Shown here: positions 10,231 to 23,536 of the stretch, one piece after another
How positions within the stretch are numbered: position 1 is the first letter of the stretch
Layout of the letters: each line of letters begins with the position of its first letter
NCBI GenBank assembly: GCA_026874595.1
Contig: CM049308.1
Coordinates: 15,002,001 to 15,066,000, forward strand
Reading direction: 5' to 3'
Length of the DNA: 64,000 bases
Origin: Sipunculus nudus
Lineage: Eukaryota > Annelida > Sipuncula > Golfingiida > Sipunculidae
Position numbers and translations under genes: made by a program
Notes under the pieces: generated by a model
The model's database searches: none
The model's input: the letters and a program-made list of their open reading frames with translations, nothing else
Told to the model about the DNA's origin: nothing

Positions 10231-11885
10231 AACTGTGTGAGACGCAAAATCCGGTTCTGCATTTTGCTTAAAGCGCATATTCATTTAATTTCCAAAGATT
10301 GATGTACCGATACAATCTGTCCCTGATATTCAGACACGTCATGTAATAATCCAAATGAACACCCCTCATTTGTATGACATGATACTCAGGAGCTGGAGTA
10401 CTTGAACAGACATAAAGTGCGGGTTGTACATTAGACCTTCACTATAAGCATTAGTAGCGTTTACTGTTAGTCGTCAGTGATGTGTTGACGTGTACAAATA
10501 TCGGACTTAGTGGATGTTTACGTTCAAACTGAGATGTGCGTAATCATAAGACAACGGCTCTTAGTGTATTTTCTGTAATTTTCTGATTCATACATTTGTT
10601 TGTTTAATTTCATTTTGAAATTATTTCTCTGTTCTGGGTGTGTTCACTTAGTAATGAAGCGCCTCTTTCGTAAACTGTCATTCTTCTATAATATTAAGAA
10701 ACCTAGGCAACCTAGACTGCCTCAGGCGAGGTCAGCCCATTTCTTGTGATAAAGCTATTTTCACTGGTAAATATAAGGGACAAATAAAACAGTATACAGA
10801 AGCATAAGACATGATAGGATTCCTACAAAATCAAGCAGAGCAGTAATTATGTTTTGAGTTACACGAGTGTTTTGCGGACCTACTTTCCATCTGCTTTCTG
10901 GTGTCAGCTTCACTCTTAAGTCTTTTGGTTCAGCGTAGACTTGTTGTTACTTGGACTTTCATCTCACGGACGCTTTTCCCAGCTGATCATAAACGATAAC
11001 TCTCTTCTGGGGTTGTACTTTTTATTAAATGGATTTCCAAGATCAAAATTACATGTTCTCTTAGAATATTGAACTATAGCGTTTCCTTTCTTAAATTTGT
11101 ATCCACAGTAGCAACACTTCAAAGAATTATATTTAACACCATAATTGAAGGAGATAATATGCTTGAACGATAGTTTTAAAGGACGTCGTGGTTTTGAAGT
11201 GAAAACTGAATGTCCCGTGCAAACCTTATAAAACTATTGAAAAAATTTTAAGCATAATTCAACAAGTTTCAAATTTTCTTGAGTAGAGAAACTTCTGCGG
11301 GTACACATAATTAAAATGTTGAAACAAAACAGAGTATCGATGAAAAGGTTCATATTCTTAATCATAGAAAAATTAATTAGTTTTAGTCCTGATGAGATCA
11401 GTTAGAAGATAAGCGATCTTTTCAGACAACAGTTATTTTTCGTATCAACAAAAAAAAAACCTCTGCGTAAAACGTTCAGAAATCATCTGTGAAGCATTCA
11501 TGAAAAAAAATCAGATAAACGTTGTTACCAATTATAAGAATTTACAACTTGCGTATAAAAACAATAATAATTAAAGTTAACTAAATTGACGTATTAATTC
11601 TGATAAACGGTTCTAAAAGAGCCAATAATCGTATTCATGGCCCAGATTAGGGACACAATTAAGGCTGGCTTTATATGACGCCGACAGCACTGACCGTTAT
11701 CAGTTAATTAGACCAGTGATTTGCGTATGGGTGAGTGTCAAGTGTCGACCCTGTTAACGGGAAAGTGGGGATAATGTGTAAATCAATGAGCGACAGAGTC
11801 ATCTCCGGGGGTGACTTTATCGTTTATCAAATCTGATCACTAGCTTTTCACGGAGCAGTCTGCTGCCTTCCATTCAGTCAATCCA
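10231..11885. other. Non-coding AT-rich DNA
   Basis: No gene, array or element was recognised. Open frames are short and lack recognisable motifs. Confidence 0.55.
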
Positions 11886-11889
11886 TAAA

Positions 11890-12118
11890 AGGGGTCTGGA
11901 CAGTCGAGGGGTAAAAGCTCGGCTCTATATCCGCTGGCAACCCGGGTTCGATCCCTGGCGTAGCAATGAAAGTGGGTTATATTGACCCGTCCAGGGCCGG
12001 TGGTTTTCTCTGGGTTCTCTCGTTCTTCCACTTCTAGACACTACCGAACGCCGCCATCTGAGCCATGGAGAGTGCCTTGCATTAGTAAATTAAAACTAGT
12101 TGTACAATCCATGTAAAA
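11890..12118 (+). mobile_element. tRNA-derived SINE with central conserved domain
   Basis: A degenerate A-box-like stretch (CAGTCGAGGGGTAAAAGC, about 11900-11917) is followed by a B box GGTTCGATCCC at 11945-11955. A GGTGGTTTTCTCTGGGTTCTC-type domain (about 11999-12019) resembles, from memory, the core of invertebrate MetaSINEs. The body ends in an A-rich AAATAAATAAAA tail near 12118. It would be transcribed by RNA polymerase III from the + strand if active. Substitutions in the A box suggest an old copy. Confidence 0.75.
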
Positions 12119-12149
12119 TAAATAAAATTTGACAAAACCACAAAACTTA

Positions 12150-12330
12150 TAGTAGGACGTAGCCTGCAGGTTCAGGGGTTAAATTACACAGCACAAGGCT
12201 CCCGGTTCGAACCACGTCCTTGCATCAATGGCAAAATTATATAATCCCTGTAGAACCTCAGAGATTTGCTATGTCTTATCGACATGTTATGGCCTCTGTA
12301 AAGTCCATACATATAAAATTTATGTAAACA
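12150..12330 (+). mobile_element. Second tRNA-like SINE unit
   Basis: A GTAGCCTGCAGGTTCAGGGG start and a B box GGTTCGAACC (12204-12213) are spaced as in a tRNA-derived promoter. The following body (TCAATGGCAAAATTATATAA, GAACCTCAGA, TATCGACATGTTATG) recurs in a related form at 63265-63350. It is not a functional tRNA, because the segment after the T loop does not pair with the T-stem 5' arm. Confidence 0.6.
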
Positions 12331-12499
12331 TAAAATATGTAATAACATATCATTTCGTCGTATGACTGTATACCTTCTAACCCATTTACTTAACAGTCCC
12401 AGAAAATCCCGAAATCGTGGTAATCGTGCTGGATCTCCATGTTTAAAATTTTGCAACGATCATGACGATTTAAAAAAATGATTTCAGAGAGTAGTACAT

Positions 12500-13080
12500 G
12501 TAATGCATAATAGAGCGTGAGCGTCTTAGCAGATCGTGTTAATAGCGTGGGAAGGCGTAGAAGAATTAAATGGAGCGAATCTGGCTTATCGTAAAAGAGC
12601 TTCGTAAAATATCAATGTTTCCTCTGTGGAGTGCCGGGACAAACTGATGAAATGCAAAATCTACCTCCTTTGTATACTGATCTTGTCTCAATCGTGTTTA
12701 ATCGCCCTCCTATATATGAACAGAAAAGAACAAAAGGTGATAGAACGTAAGGGAACGTAAGCGAGTGTAAGAGATCGTAGTTCCAAATCATGATGATTGT
12801 AAAAGATCACTACGTATCTTCATAGACTGGTATGGGATCGGTTATCAAATCGTAGCAGATCTTGTCCAGGATCCTAACGAAATGTATTGTATCATATTTA
12901 AGCGTAAACCGTGCAAAAAAGAGTAAAAAATCGGAAACATTTCAGCAAAACGTTCCACACTCATGAAGTTCTAATACAATCGTGGCCTTATGTAAACGTA
13001 GCCGAAACAATCTAAATTGATCTAAAGCGAAACAGAGCTAATGTTACCTCATATGCAGCAGAGCTCTGCGAACCAGCTTT
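12500..13080 (+). repeat. Degenerate GATCGTA/AGCGTAA-rich region
   Basis: Short words such as GAGCGTGAGCG, GATCGTG, GAACGTAAG and GAGATCGTAG recur irregularly. No fixed period could be set by eye. It may be a strongly decayed minisatellite or the subterminal part of a DNA transposon. Confidence 0.35.
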
Positions 13081-13099
13081 AATCGTGCCCATAACTGTC

Positions 13100-13215
13100 T
13101 GACATCAAGGGTAGGACTAGGTCCAGTAGTGAACGTTTTGAGCTTCTGGTCTGTGGGGGCCTGATTCAAATCCCTCTACAGGCAAAAAAGGGTCTGAAGC
13201 CCGTAACCCCCTGAG
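13100..13215 (+). mobile_element. Possible tRNA-derived SINE fragment
   Basis: GTAGTGAACGTTTTGAGC (A-box position) and GATTCAAATCCC (B-box-like, about 13171-13182) have roughly tRNA spacing. No clear 3' tail follows. It could be chance similarity. Confidence 0.35.
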
Positions 13216-13279
13216 ATAAACAGGTCTTAAAAAAGGGATAAAGTCAGCCAGGCTCATTCCACTTCAAATCCAAGAACCC

Positions 13280-14915
13280 TCTGAACTGTATTTGCATTAA
13301 GGAAACGTTCTTAATAATCACATGCCTTTGTATTTTTTTTCCAAAGAGATTTTACGAAATTCTGCAAAAAAATCCGATAAATGATAGCCTGACACAGCCA
13401 GACTATTTTTGTTTCTGTCTCTCAACAATTATCTGTGTTTTTTTTTAATTTTGTATCGGAATCGATCAAATGGCAATATTGTCTGAAATAAATTGGGAAT
13501 GGATGAACGGTTCTGAATAATTGGTATTCCCTTGTGGTATGGAAACCGAACGCCCAGAGAGCTTCATGATAACGTATTATTCCTATGATATTGTCACATG
13601 TATGGGAAACTGGGTAATCATTTTTTTATAATATTATATCCACGCCATCACGCAACAGACGCTGTTAACTCGCCGACGATGTTACTACTCAAATTTCACA
13701 CAAATATCTGATATCCTGTATCGTCCAAAAGCTTCTTTGATCAGCATGAAAGCCCAAATGTTCATACTGTTTTTTAATCTGTTTCAGGGCACGTAACAGG
13801 AGTGAATGAGTCCAATATTAGCTGGATGTTATGTACAGCACTGCTATATACAAAGTTGTGTTTGACTGACAAAATTAATATAAAAACTTCAACGAGATAA
13901 ATGCCCGGAAATAGTATCCGGGAATTTATACGACCCCGGCTGAAAGGAGCATTTATTGTCCTGTCAACGGAAAACGTCCGCCAAGATTCCTACATCAATC
14001 AAAACGTGTATGGCCTTGCTCTATGTGTATGTTATAATATTTCAATGTCAAGTGTGTTTGTTTTGCTTCATGCTCATTTTGAGACCTGATCCCCAGGATA
14101 TTAAGAATAATTATTTTTACAATCTATCATTACGTTACCACAGACTAAGGAAAATTCCCCTTTAGATATCTTTTAAAATTCTTGTCATCAGCGCTTCATA
14201 TATGCCTCTTAATACCGTCCTCACACTGCCTAGAAATAAATATATATTTCATGTGGTTAAATGTAGGAGAATTTTTACACTTTATTTATTTAAGATTCAA
14301 ACTACATTGGTTCAATTAAGTTTTAAAATATACATTGAATTTAGCCCCAATAACATATACCTATTTGGAATCCTAAATGTATCCTCCATTTGATAAATAT
14401 ATATAAACTAAATATAGATCAATTGATGTTTGTCTGGAGATTTCAAAATGTTAAGGAAAATTTTTATTTTTACAAAAAAAAAAACGCTTTTATATCCCAC
14501 ATCTGGCAAAAAATATGCATTCAACAGTATCCTTATCTTATAAATATCTCCATACGTTTATATAATCATATATATTCTTCATCTTAAGTTTTAATTCTTA
14601 AATGCGCAAATTTCGAAAGCCTTATTCCAGATCTTTTGTGAGAAATTTCTCTCTTAATTTATTGTAATTTACTGAAATACTGGTTTATGAAAATGACCAA
14701 AAGCTGTTTATAGAGGGTACTTTAAGTCTTAGTTGGCCTAGTTAAATGTGAATGGAAATGAAGGTTTATAACATGAATCTATATTATAATTTTATGATTC
14801 AGTGCCCTCCTTCTTGAATTACTCCTCAGCTCTAAACTATTTATTATGTAAAATATGATTTCAATGCCATCGGTCAAGTCTGTAGGTGTCAAAAGCTGAA
14901 CGGGGCGGAGCTTAC
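13280..14915. other. AT-rich non-coding DNA
   Basis: No gene or element was recognised. Several short frames near 13.9-14.6 kb have AT-driven composition and no domain resemblance. Confidence 0.5.
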
Positions 14916-14918
14916 AAT

Positions 14919-15110
14919 CCTTGCACTAATTAAGGGTCAATAAACATGTCCAGTAGCAATTAGGTCACTTGGCTCTTCTGTCTTGCACTAATTAAGGGTC
15001 AATAGAGCAGTGTTCAATTAAACACTAAAGACATGCTACTGAAGACCACATTCTTATATGTCAATCAAGTATCACTTCATTTGCTCGCCAATCAAAATTG
15101 AAGAATGTGG
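14919..15110 (+). repeat. Short direct repeats plus a 10-bp inverted repeat
   Basis: TTGCACTAATTAAGGGTCAA occurs at 14921-14940 and again at 14983-15002. Next to it, CCACATTCTT (15047-15056) and AAGAATGTGG (15101-15110) form a perfect 10-bp inverted repeat around a 44-base spacer. It may be a remnant of a small inverted-repeat element. Confidence 0.6.
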
Positions 15111-15114
15111 TGTT

Positions 15115-18100
15115 TTTTGGACACATGTACTTTTGTAGGACTCCACGTTTCGGTTGACAAATTAAGTAAAACGCTACAATTCTTAATGATGAACTATATT
15201 GTTAAAAACACATTTTTGTAACAAGGGTATAAAAAAATGACTTTCTAGCTCACATATTTTCTAAACAAATAGTATTTTTTATGATTAATAAACATTAGTT
15301 TAATTTTTTAAACGCGGGTATCCTAAACATGAAAATTCCATATGTATTCGTTATAAGACATATATCTCGGAATATTTGCTTCGTATTGACAGAGTAGAAT
15401 TTCAGATTATCAGAGGGTAAAATATTGACAGTCAGTCAGTAACTTTTTATGTGATTTCTGGCTTACTCAACGTACTTTTGGTAAGTCTTATAAGAACAAT
15501 TCTTATAACTCAAAACAAAAAATAAAGTGTCTGTTTTTTTGGCAACACCCGTGTAATTTTAACCCCCCTCATCCAAATTTTTTATTTTGATTTCGTCTTT
15601 CAGGAAGATAAAATAATACAATTTTTAATAGATTTCCTTTGTTATGCAGTGTTCTTACCTGTTTGGCAAAAACTTCTGTTATTTTTATGCTTTTCCCTGA
15701 TCATATGACATTTTTATCGAAACACACAAAAAATGGTAAAAAAAATAAAATATCGCCCGCCCGCACTGGTTTCTGAAAAAAATTGCCCGAGCATCATACA
15801 TTTTTTTGGCCTAATGCCAAAGTAGGGATGTATGGTGATTTTTTTTCTATAGGCTGGTAGTATACATGGTACAATACCGAAAAACAAAAACTAATCTCAC
15901 GGTATTGGCTGCCTTTGCGAAGAAATTGAAAGGTCACTCTTTGAAAAACGCCCTTTGCGAAACGTCTGATTAGCCAGCTTGTTTATTTTTTGCGGATCCC
16001 TTGCATGTTATACGTGGGTATAAACAAATTGAACAGCCTGTGTATTGTGAGATCTGCGTGTTATTGCCTGTTATCATTAAAGGTTCAAGGGACTATCTTT
16101 AGCAGAAGACGTTAGGTATCGGAATAGGCCCCTTTAAGAAACTAAAGCGAAACTTCAAGCATGTTCTATTGGCATGCTCGACTTGATTTTTCTGTAATAA
16201 TTTAAGCTCTAAATACCTATTGAAATAAAAAAAATATTTTTTATAGTTTTTTTCCAAGATTGATGAGAAAATATGTCAACCACTGTAACGTCTCACATGT
16301 CGCTTTGAGGCAAGATCAAACGAGACAGAGTATGTTGAGGGGGCTGTTTAAAAAAATCTCTTTTAAAATTTTATTAAAATTTTTTTTTTCCAAATGAATC
16401 TTTCAGTCAGTCTCCTGTGAATGTAAAAAACCTTCAATACTCATCAAGTGGACACTCGAACGCCTCAATCAGATAAAAACTTGAATCTCACACTTTCGCA
16501 GAAAGAAATCCTGTACTTTTTGGTCAGCCATTTTTGTCGGTTGGTTTGAATTTTATTCTGCTAGTTTAATTCATGTACATAAAATATTTTCAGACAAAGT
16601 CGTGGCCTGTATGGAGCCAGGGTTTTTAATTCCTTCTGTTTTACTTGGAGGAATGTCAATAAAAATCTCTAGAAATCTACATTTGTTTAAGGTTATGGTG
16701 TTGCTTCGCATTTTTTTTTTTTTTGCTGATAAATTTGCACATGCAGAATTTCAACAATATATTCCTTATCTCGAGTTTTAGTATGTATACACAAAATTAA
16801 AGCTGTACATCGAATGATATCATATTTCAAAATTGGGAGAGAACATCAAATGTTTACACAGTGACGTCAAGGAAAGCAAGAAATACTGTATTATAAAAAA
16901 TATTTAAAAAAAAGTTTTCTCATATATTAATTTTATTTAATTACTTAAATATTATACGAAGTATGGTTTTGCTTTCATTCTGGGTAATGAGCTTAATGCC
17001 TCATTCCTGCATTACAGCTAACATTTTGCAACTTACCTATCAATTTATTCAAATATCCCTAAAGTTTCAATGGGCAGTCCAATCTGGAACTTAGTAAACC
17101 GGGATGCTTCAGTTGCCTTCATTATGCTTCAATTTCAGCCCCCTCCCCTTCCGCAATCCTGGCTATGCCCCTGAAAAAAAATTGCCATGTCTCAAACATC
17201 CACCCAGATATCAAGCACATCTCGTTAACACATCCAATTAAGTTACGGAGATTCATACACATATGCATATATGTATACATGCCGCTATCTTGGAATATGC
17301 AATGATGACACCAGAAGTGATTTAATCTTCTTACTACCAAGTCTGTGACCTCCATGCTTTTAAAGACCTTGATTCAGTGAGCCGTTCTGCCATCTATTTC
17401 ATGAAAAGGTCATCGATCCAATCAAATAACTCGCTTAAACATTTTTCTCCCGGCTATCTAAGCAGGTCTGGTGCTAGTTCTAGACCAAATGTTCACCATT
17501 ACCGGAATGGTATCGATAATTTGACAAATAAATAAAAAAAAGTCCTATTTCTGATGCACTAAGTGTTCTTGTTTAGACGGTGTGAGAACAGTTAATCTTT
17601 TACGATTTCTTCGTTAGATTTGATAATCGGTTTTAATTTCATGCCGGACCACCAGCATGTTGGCTAGTTCATTATTCATAAAACAGACGGCCCGCTGAGT
17701 CAAGGTCTGTGAGAGCATGGCTGCTACAGATTTGTCAGTATAAAGGTGAGTGATTGACCTCCTCTATATTGCCATACAACATGCGGCTGTGATATGCCTC
17801 TGAACATTACAAATGTTAGAGAAAAAACAGCACACAGGTAAGTCACACAACTGTTTCTCACATCCTTATTAGCGGAAAACAAAGTAAATAAAAATATATT
17901 TTATATTTTATATATAATTTTCCTTGAAAAGTGATATTTGTTGATGCTAAAACGTTTTAGCATCTATATGTTATCTAATTACATAGCGGAACTGAAATTT
18001 TCATTTGATTGCCCTACACTGTTATACTTTTTTCATAAATGCTTCACATTGAAAACACCAATGTATATGTTTGTCTGATCCGGGCTGTATTGGCGGTTTG

Positions 18101-20020
18101 TGTCATGGTAATAAACAAACAGTGGATATGATTTAGCCGGGAAAATCACGTTAAAGCCGAATTTGGAATAGAAAATCGAATTCCCACTATGTTAGATCCA
18201 CCCGGAAATACACGATCATGGAGTTCTGAGTATTATTTATTCATTACCCGGGCCCAGTATAAAGGATTACCATGCCCCCTGCTGGATTCTAATCAAAAAT
18301 GTATTAGAACGCCGTCTTTGACTTAAAAAACTGGCGTACTGTGCATGTATCTTGGCCAGTCTCCATAACTTCCCTGTTTGGAGTTATAAATGCAATGCTG
18401 ATGCTATAATAACGTTTCTTTATAACATTTTGTTAGAAATGCCATATTCAAAGCTGAAAGAAAAATCAAGAAAAGAGACGTTATTGATTTGTAAAAAGTG
18501 AAAATGACCCTCGGTATCATTTTCCATTACATGTGAGGGCTAGTTGGTGTGACTAGATAACGCGCGAGGGAGAATCATTCGGATAGGTAGGGGCATTTTT
18601 CTGGGCCTTCTTCTGTGCAACTGTTATGGACACATAGTAACCGAATATAACCTTTTTTATCTTTACAATACTATAACATATATAATACTGTTTTTATTTG
18701 TTTATATAAAAAACTTGTATACGAAGGATTCCTGGAAATGCAATTCGACAAATATATATCCTTATATATTGAATATCACTGAATATCATCATATTGTCCT
18801 ATATTGCAGCATTTTGATATTTAAACGGCATGTCGGTTATGTGGAGTTGACTTTTTATTTAGGTATCCAGAATGTATGTTTTCCGAAACTAGACGTTATA
18901 TATTTTACTTTCATCTGTCATTCTTATACAGTCAGAAATCCACGGATTCTTTGACCCTGAAATCGAGCGTCCAAACGATATCTCCAGCAATACAGACGCT
19001 CATCTTCGCCTTTCCTATAAGCATTGTATATGTGTTTCATGTTTTATGTAATATTATGTATCTATTTATTTTCAACGTTTCGCCAAGAGTAAGCATTTAA
19101 TTTAAAACATAAAATCAACAATACTGGGTCCTTAGCACATTTATTTTTGTATAAACAATTAAAACGTCATGCTAATTCTCTCCGACATCTTTATATTGTT
19201 AATTGTCCAGCTTTTAAAAGCCTCAAACCAACAATGCACCAGCAAGTAATATGTTTTCGTGCTGATGAATATTGTAAAGGCAACTAGACACTCTCCAAAA
19301 CCCGGAGTCGATGAATTAATATAACTTGTATAAAGATGTAAACTGATATGATAGGAATTTCAGCATGGTTTGAGACTCATTATTCGATGGAAATAATACC
19401 TATAGCTTATCACGTTGCCGATTCGGGGGCTGAATTTGATGACGTCATTAGGTTAATCACCCTAATGATGCCTACCGGGTACTTCACAAACAGATCACAT
19501 TTTGTAGGTACATCCGGTGTCTTTGTTCGGCGGAGTCTCGCCGGGCCCCTCAGGCCTTTATCATTGTGTCCACATCCACAAACTGAAATAAGTAAATGAA
19601 TCAGCAATCGTGATCTCTGAGGATAAAGCCAAGCCAACAATAGGGAAGACGTAATTACTGGGTAAAATAAAGTTCTGATTATCATCCATAAGGATGCGAC
19701 CAAAGTGCACCAAGACCTAGAGCCTAGACCCAGACTAATGGGAAATGGTAAAAAGCGTGCATTGGGACATCTTTAGAATGTATCCCAGAGAAAACTTATT
19801 TTCGACAACATTAATTGTATAGCCGTACATAATTGTACTGAACGTAAATTGAAAACTCATTATTTACTCAAAAGCTCTGATAACATCCAATCAGAGAGTG
19901 GTTAATTATACATATTTTGTCTCGTTTTATGGCGATGATTAATATAAGTGTCAACTTATATAACGCAATCGCATATTTCGGATCAATAAAAAATTAATTT
20001 TTAGAAACAACCCCTCTGGA
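15115..20020. other. AT-rich non-coding DNA
   Basis: I see a poly-T tract (16711-16724), scattered TGACGTCA-like sites (16862, 19440) and many short AT-driven frames, but no recognisable gene. A possible splice donor AAG|GTGAGT lies at 17743-17751 after a short ATG-initiated frame that stops within nine codons. That is too weak to call an exon. Confidence 0.5.
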
Positions 20021-20023
20021 GTA

Positions 20024-22090
20024 GAGCTGTAACGATACAGTACATGTATCTCACTATACAACACGTCTCACGAAACATCCCTTGCGATACGAGTCACGTT
20101 ATCTCACCATACAATACGTCTCACGATTCTCCCCTCACGATACGAGTCATGTTATCTCACAATACAATTCGTCACGTTATCTCACAATACAATACGTCTC
20201 GAGATACACCTCCACGATCCGAGTCACGTTATTTCACCATACAATACGTCTCACGAAATATCCCTCGCGATAAGTGTCACGTTATCTCACAATACAATAC
20301 GTCTCCCGAAACGAGTCACGTTATCTCACCATACAATACGTCTCACAATACTACCATTACGATCCGAGTCACATTATCTCTCCATTCTTACGAAATACTA
20401 CATGTTAACCTACAATACAATACCTCTCACGATACAAGTCACGTAATCTCACCATACAATACGTCCCATGATACGAGTCACGTTATCTCACCATACAATA
20501 CGTCTCAGGAAACTTCCCTCACGATAAGAGTCACGTTATCTCACAATATAATACGTGTCACGATGCTCCCCTCGCGATAAGAGTCACGTTATGTCACAAT
20601 ACTATACTTCTCCCGATACGAGTCACGTTATCTTGCCATACAATAGTTCACGATACTTCCCTGACGATACGTGTTACGTCATCCCCCTTCAATACGTCTC
20701 AAGAAACATCCCTCACGATACGAGTCTTGTAACCTCACAATACAAATACGTCTCACGATCCTCCCATTACGATCCGATTCACGTTATCTCTCCATACAAT
20801 ACGTCTCACGTAATATTTCTCACGATACGAGTCACGTCATTTCACCATACAATACGTATCGTGTTACCTCCCTTACGATATGAATCATGTTATCTCACCA
20901 TAGAATACGTCTCACGATTCTCCCCTCACGATACGAGTCATGTTAACTCACAATACAATTCGTCTCACGATTCTTCCCTAACGATACGAGTCACGTCATC
21001 TCAACAAACAATACGTCTCACGAAATATCCTTGGCGATAAGCGTCACGTTATCTCTCAATATAATACGTCTCACGATACGAGTCACGTTATGTCACCATA
21101 CAATACGTCTCACGATAATCCCCTCACGATCCGAGTCACGTTATCTCACAATACAATACGTCTCACGATACTCCCCTCACGATACGAGTCATGTTATCTT
21201 ACAATACAATACGTCTCACGATACTCCCCTTACGATACGAGTCACGCCATCTCACAATAATGCTTCCATTACGATCCGAGTCACATTATCTCTCCATACA
21301 ATACGTCTTACGAAATATCCCAATCGATAAGTGTCATGTTAACTTACAATACAATGCCTCTCACGATACAAGTCACGTCATCTCACCATACAATACGTCT
21401 CATGATATGAGTCACGTTATCTCACCAATCAATACGTCTCACGAAACTTCCCTCACGATAAGAGTCACGTTATCTCATAATATATATAACGTGTCACGAT
21501 GCTCCCCGCGCGATAAGAGTCACGTTATGTCACAATACAATACTTCTCCTGATACGAGTCACGTTATCTCACCATACAATACGTCTAATGAAACTTCCCT
21601 CACGATAAGAGTCACGGTATCTCACAATATAATACGTGTCACGATGCTCCCCTCGCGATAAGAGTCACGTTATGTCACAATACAATACTTCTCCCGATAC
21701 GAGTCACGTTATCTCACCATACAATACGTACACGATACTTCCCTGACGATACATGTTACGTCATCCCCCTTGAATACGTCTCACGAAACATCCCTCACGA
21801 TACGAGTCTTGTTATCTCACAATAAGTATACGTCTCACGATGCTCCCCTTACGATCCGATTCACGTTACCTCTCCATACAATACGTCTCACGAAATATCT
21901 CTCACGGTACGAGTCACGTCATCTCACCATACAATACGTATCGTGTTACCTCCCTTACGATACGAATCACAACATTTCACAATACAATACGTATCACGAT
22001 ACTTTCCTAACGATACGAGTCACTTCATCTCAACACACAAAACATATCACGATAGTACCCTCAAGATACGATTCACGATACGATAAATAA
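20024..22090 (+). repeat. 2-kb satellite with 39-bp and 53-bp units
   Basis: The basic 39-bp unit is TCTCACGATACGAGTCACGT followed by TATCTCACCATACAATACG. A 53-bp form has a 14-bp insertion (CTCCCCTCACGATA-like) and dominates. Because 39 is a multiple of three, long open frames (up to 178 codons) arise with a repeating 13-residue pattern, so they are period artefacts and not genes. The left edge, GAGCTGTAACGATACAG, resembles from memory the terminal sequence of hAT transposons. The satellite may therefore have grown from a transposon's subterminal repeats. Confidence 0.9.
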
Positions 22091-22573
22091 AAGATATATT
22101 ATAATTTAGATTCATTTCTTCCTTTCTTCTTTAAAAAAAATATTTTTCATAGAATACTCTCTTATAGGATTTATTTTTTCAAGCTGAAAAAATACGAATA
22201 TTGTCTCATATGTCTTGCGTTGCTCTTAGAACTATCAATTATTCCAATTATGTCATCAAATCGAAACAGGGGCAAATAACAACCGATACCGATACGATAT
22301 TTGGCTTTGTGTTACGATGTATCTTTGCACCGGTGATTTCGTCACTGTCTTACCAAAGGTTGAAGTCTCCTTTTTATTAGTGCAGTTATTTATTTTAATA
22401 TAAATATTTAATATAAGCAGTCTATGATTCCCATAATAATGAATTTTAAGTATCATAAAAAACCTTTCTTTCCTTGTCAATGAGTTATGCTTCCCTGCCA
22501 GAAATAATAATTTCTCCCCACAAGAAAAGGAAGTGTTAATGGTATCTAGGGGATTTTTCTCAATCTCTTGCAT

Positions 22574-22792
22574 ATGAGGAAGTTTGAAATTGCAATAATT
22601 TTTTTTTCTGTGATTAGTTTGACGACACAGCAGGAAAAAGCGGCAAAACCAATCAGAGAAAGCAAAATAAATAAGGCATGGTGTCTTGGCTCTCCCCCCT
22701 GTAACCGCCTTCCTTATCGCACCAGTCACTGTCTATTTCACACGGGCTGCAGTTTTGCATACATTTGCCGAGAAATTGCGACATTCGATTGA
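22574..22792 (+). other. 72-codon frame with signal-peptide-like start (unproven)
   Basis: An ATG at 22574 opens 72 codons. The first ~19 residues are a short basic start followed by a hydrophobic stretch (IAIIFFSVISL), as in a secretion signal. Cysteines lie at residues 37, 43, 53, 59 and 65. The layout is superficially that of a small secreted peptide, but five cysteines is an odd number, the frame overlaps a longer antisense frame, and no promoter, splice context or known family was recognised. Chance is the likelier explanation. Confidence 0.12.
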
Positions 22793-23536
22793 GCGGACAC
22801 GTCTTCATCTGCTCCTAAAGTGTCCAATATCCTTTTTTGAAATAGCACAGGGGTTTAGTAGATGGTTCTTCATTTGCTGGCAGCAAACATACTGCTGTTC
22901 CTCTCTGAACTGTCATCTTTTCTTATTATCATTTTTGACAAAACAACAGATTAAAGCCTACCTTCCTCAACTAAATCCTCTCTATACTTTTCTGCCGGTC
23001 TCCCGCGCGTCAAGGTAAACATTACGCTCTGTTTTTATACATACGGCACGGAAATTGTGTAATTCCCAAAAATGAATACAGTACGGTGTCTGTAAACACG
23101 TCTGGGAATTTTATTCGAGCAGTCCTTTTGAGTTTGCTCTTATCGTAGCCCTATCCTTATCCACTGATCATTTTTTTCACATTATTATCAGTATAATAAC
23201 CTTTGTGGTGGTTTTAGAAAAGGAGGACACATGTAAACACATATTTCACCATAAACGGAGGGTATGTTGTCATCAACGCTCATGTTTGGTTGTCATTTAG
23301 AATAATCAGCTTTGTGTGTTTAAGATAAAAGGGGTTTCATGTATCAGGGACTTAATAATAATGACTTGCTGTGGTATTAATAGGAGAAAGAGCGTATGTG
23401 GGAAATGTCGTTGGCTGCCATCAGCGCTCTCAAAAAAAGGGAAAGGTCGCAGCTAAGTAGATAAGTCTTTGTTCCACGGAACCAACGGTCCTCGTTTGAA
23501 ATCTGTCACAGCCTAAAGCTGTATTTCAGTTTTTTT

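Noticed and set aside
10480-10540. Third copy of the 24-29 kb promoter-bearing repeat
   Set aside because: Only a short GTGTACA..GGACTTAGTG similarity was seen. It is too little to separate from chance.
12150-12222. Functional tRNA gene
   Set aside because: A B box and a 7-bp AGGACGT/ACGTCCT pairing are present, but the second arm overlaps the position of the T-stem 3' side, so the cloverleaf cannot form. It is better read as a SINE head.
17700-17751. First coding exon with ATG and AAG|GTGAGT donor
   Set aside because: The frame from the ATG (17717) hits a stop before the donor, and no supporting acceptor or downstream exon was found.
20044-22090. Open frames of up to 178 codons with a repeating Ser/His/Tyr/Thr pattern
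   Set aside because: They lie wholly inside the 39/53-bp satellite and are explained by the 39-bp period being a multiple of three. Frames shift whenever a 53-bp unit occurs.
22256-22729. 157-codon minus-strand frame as a gene
   Set aside because: No domain or motif was recognised, it overlaps a plus-strand frame, and no promoter or splice sites were seen. Kept only as unremarkable non-coding DNA.
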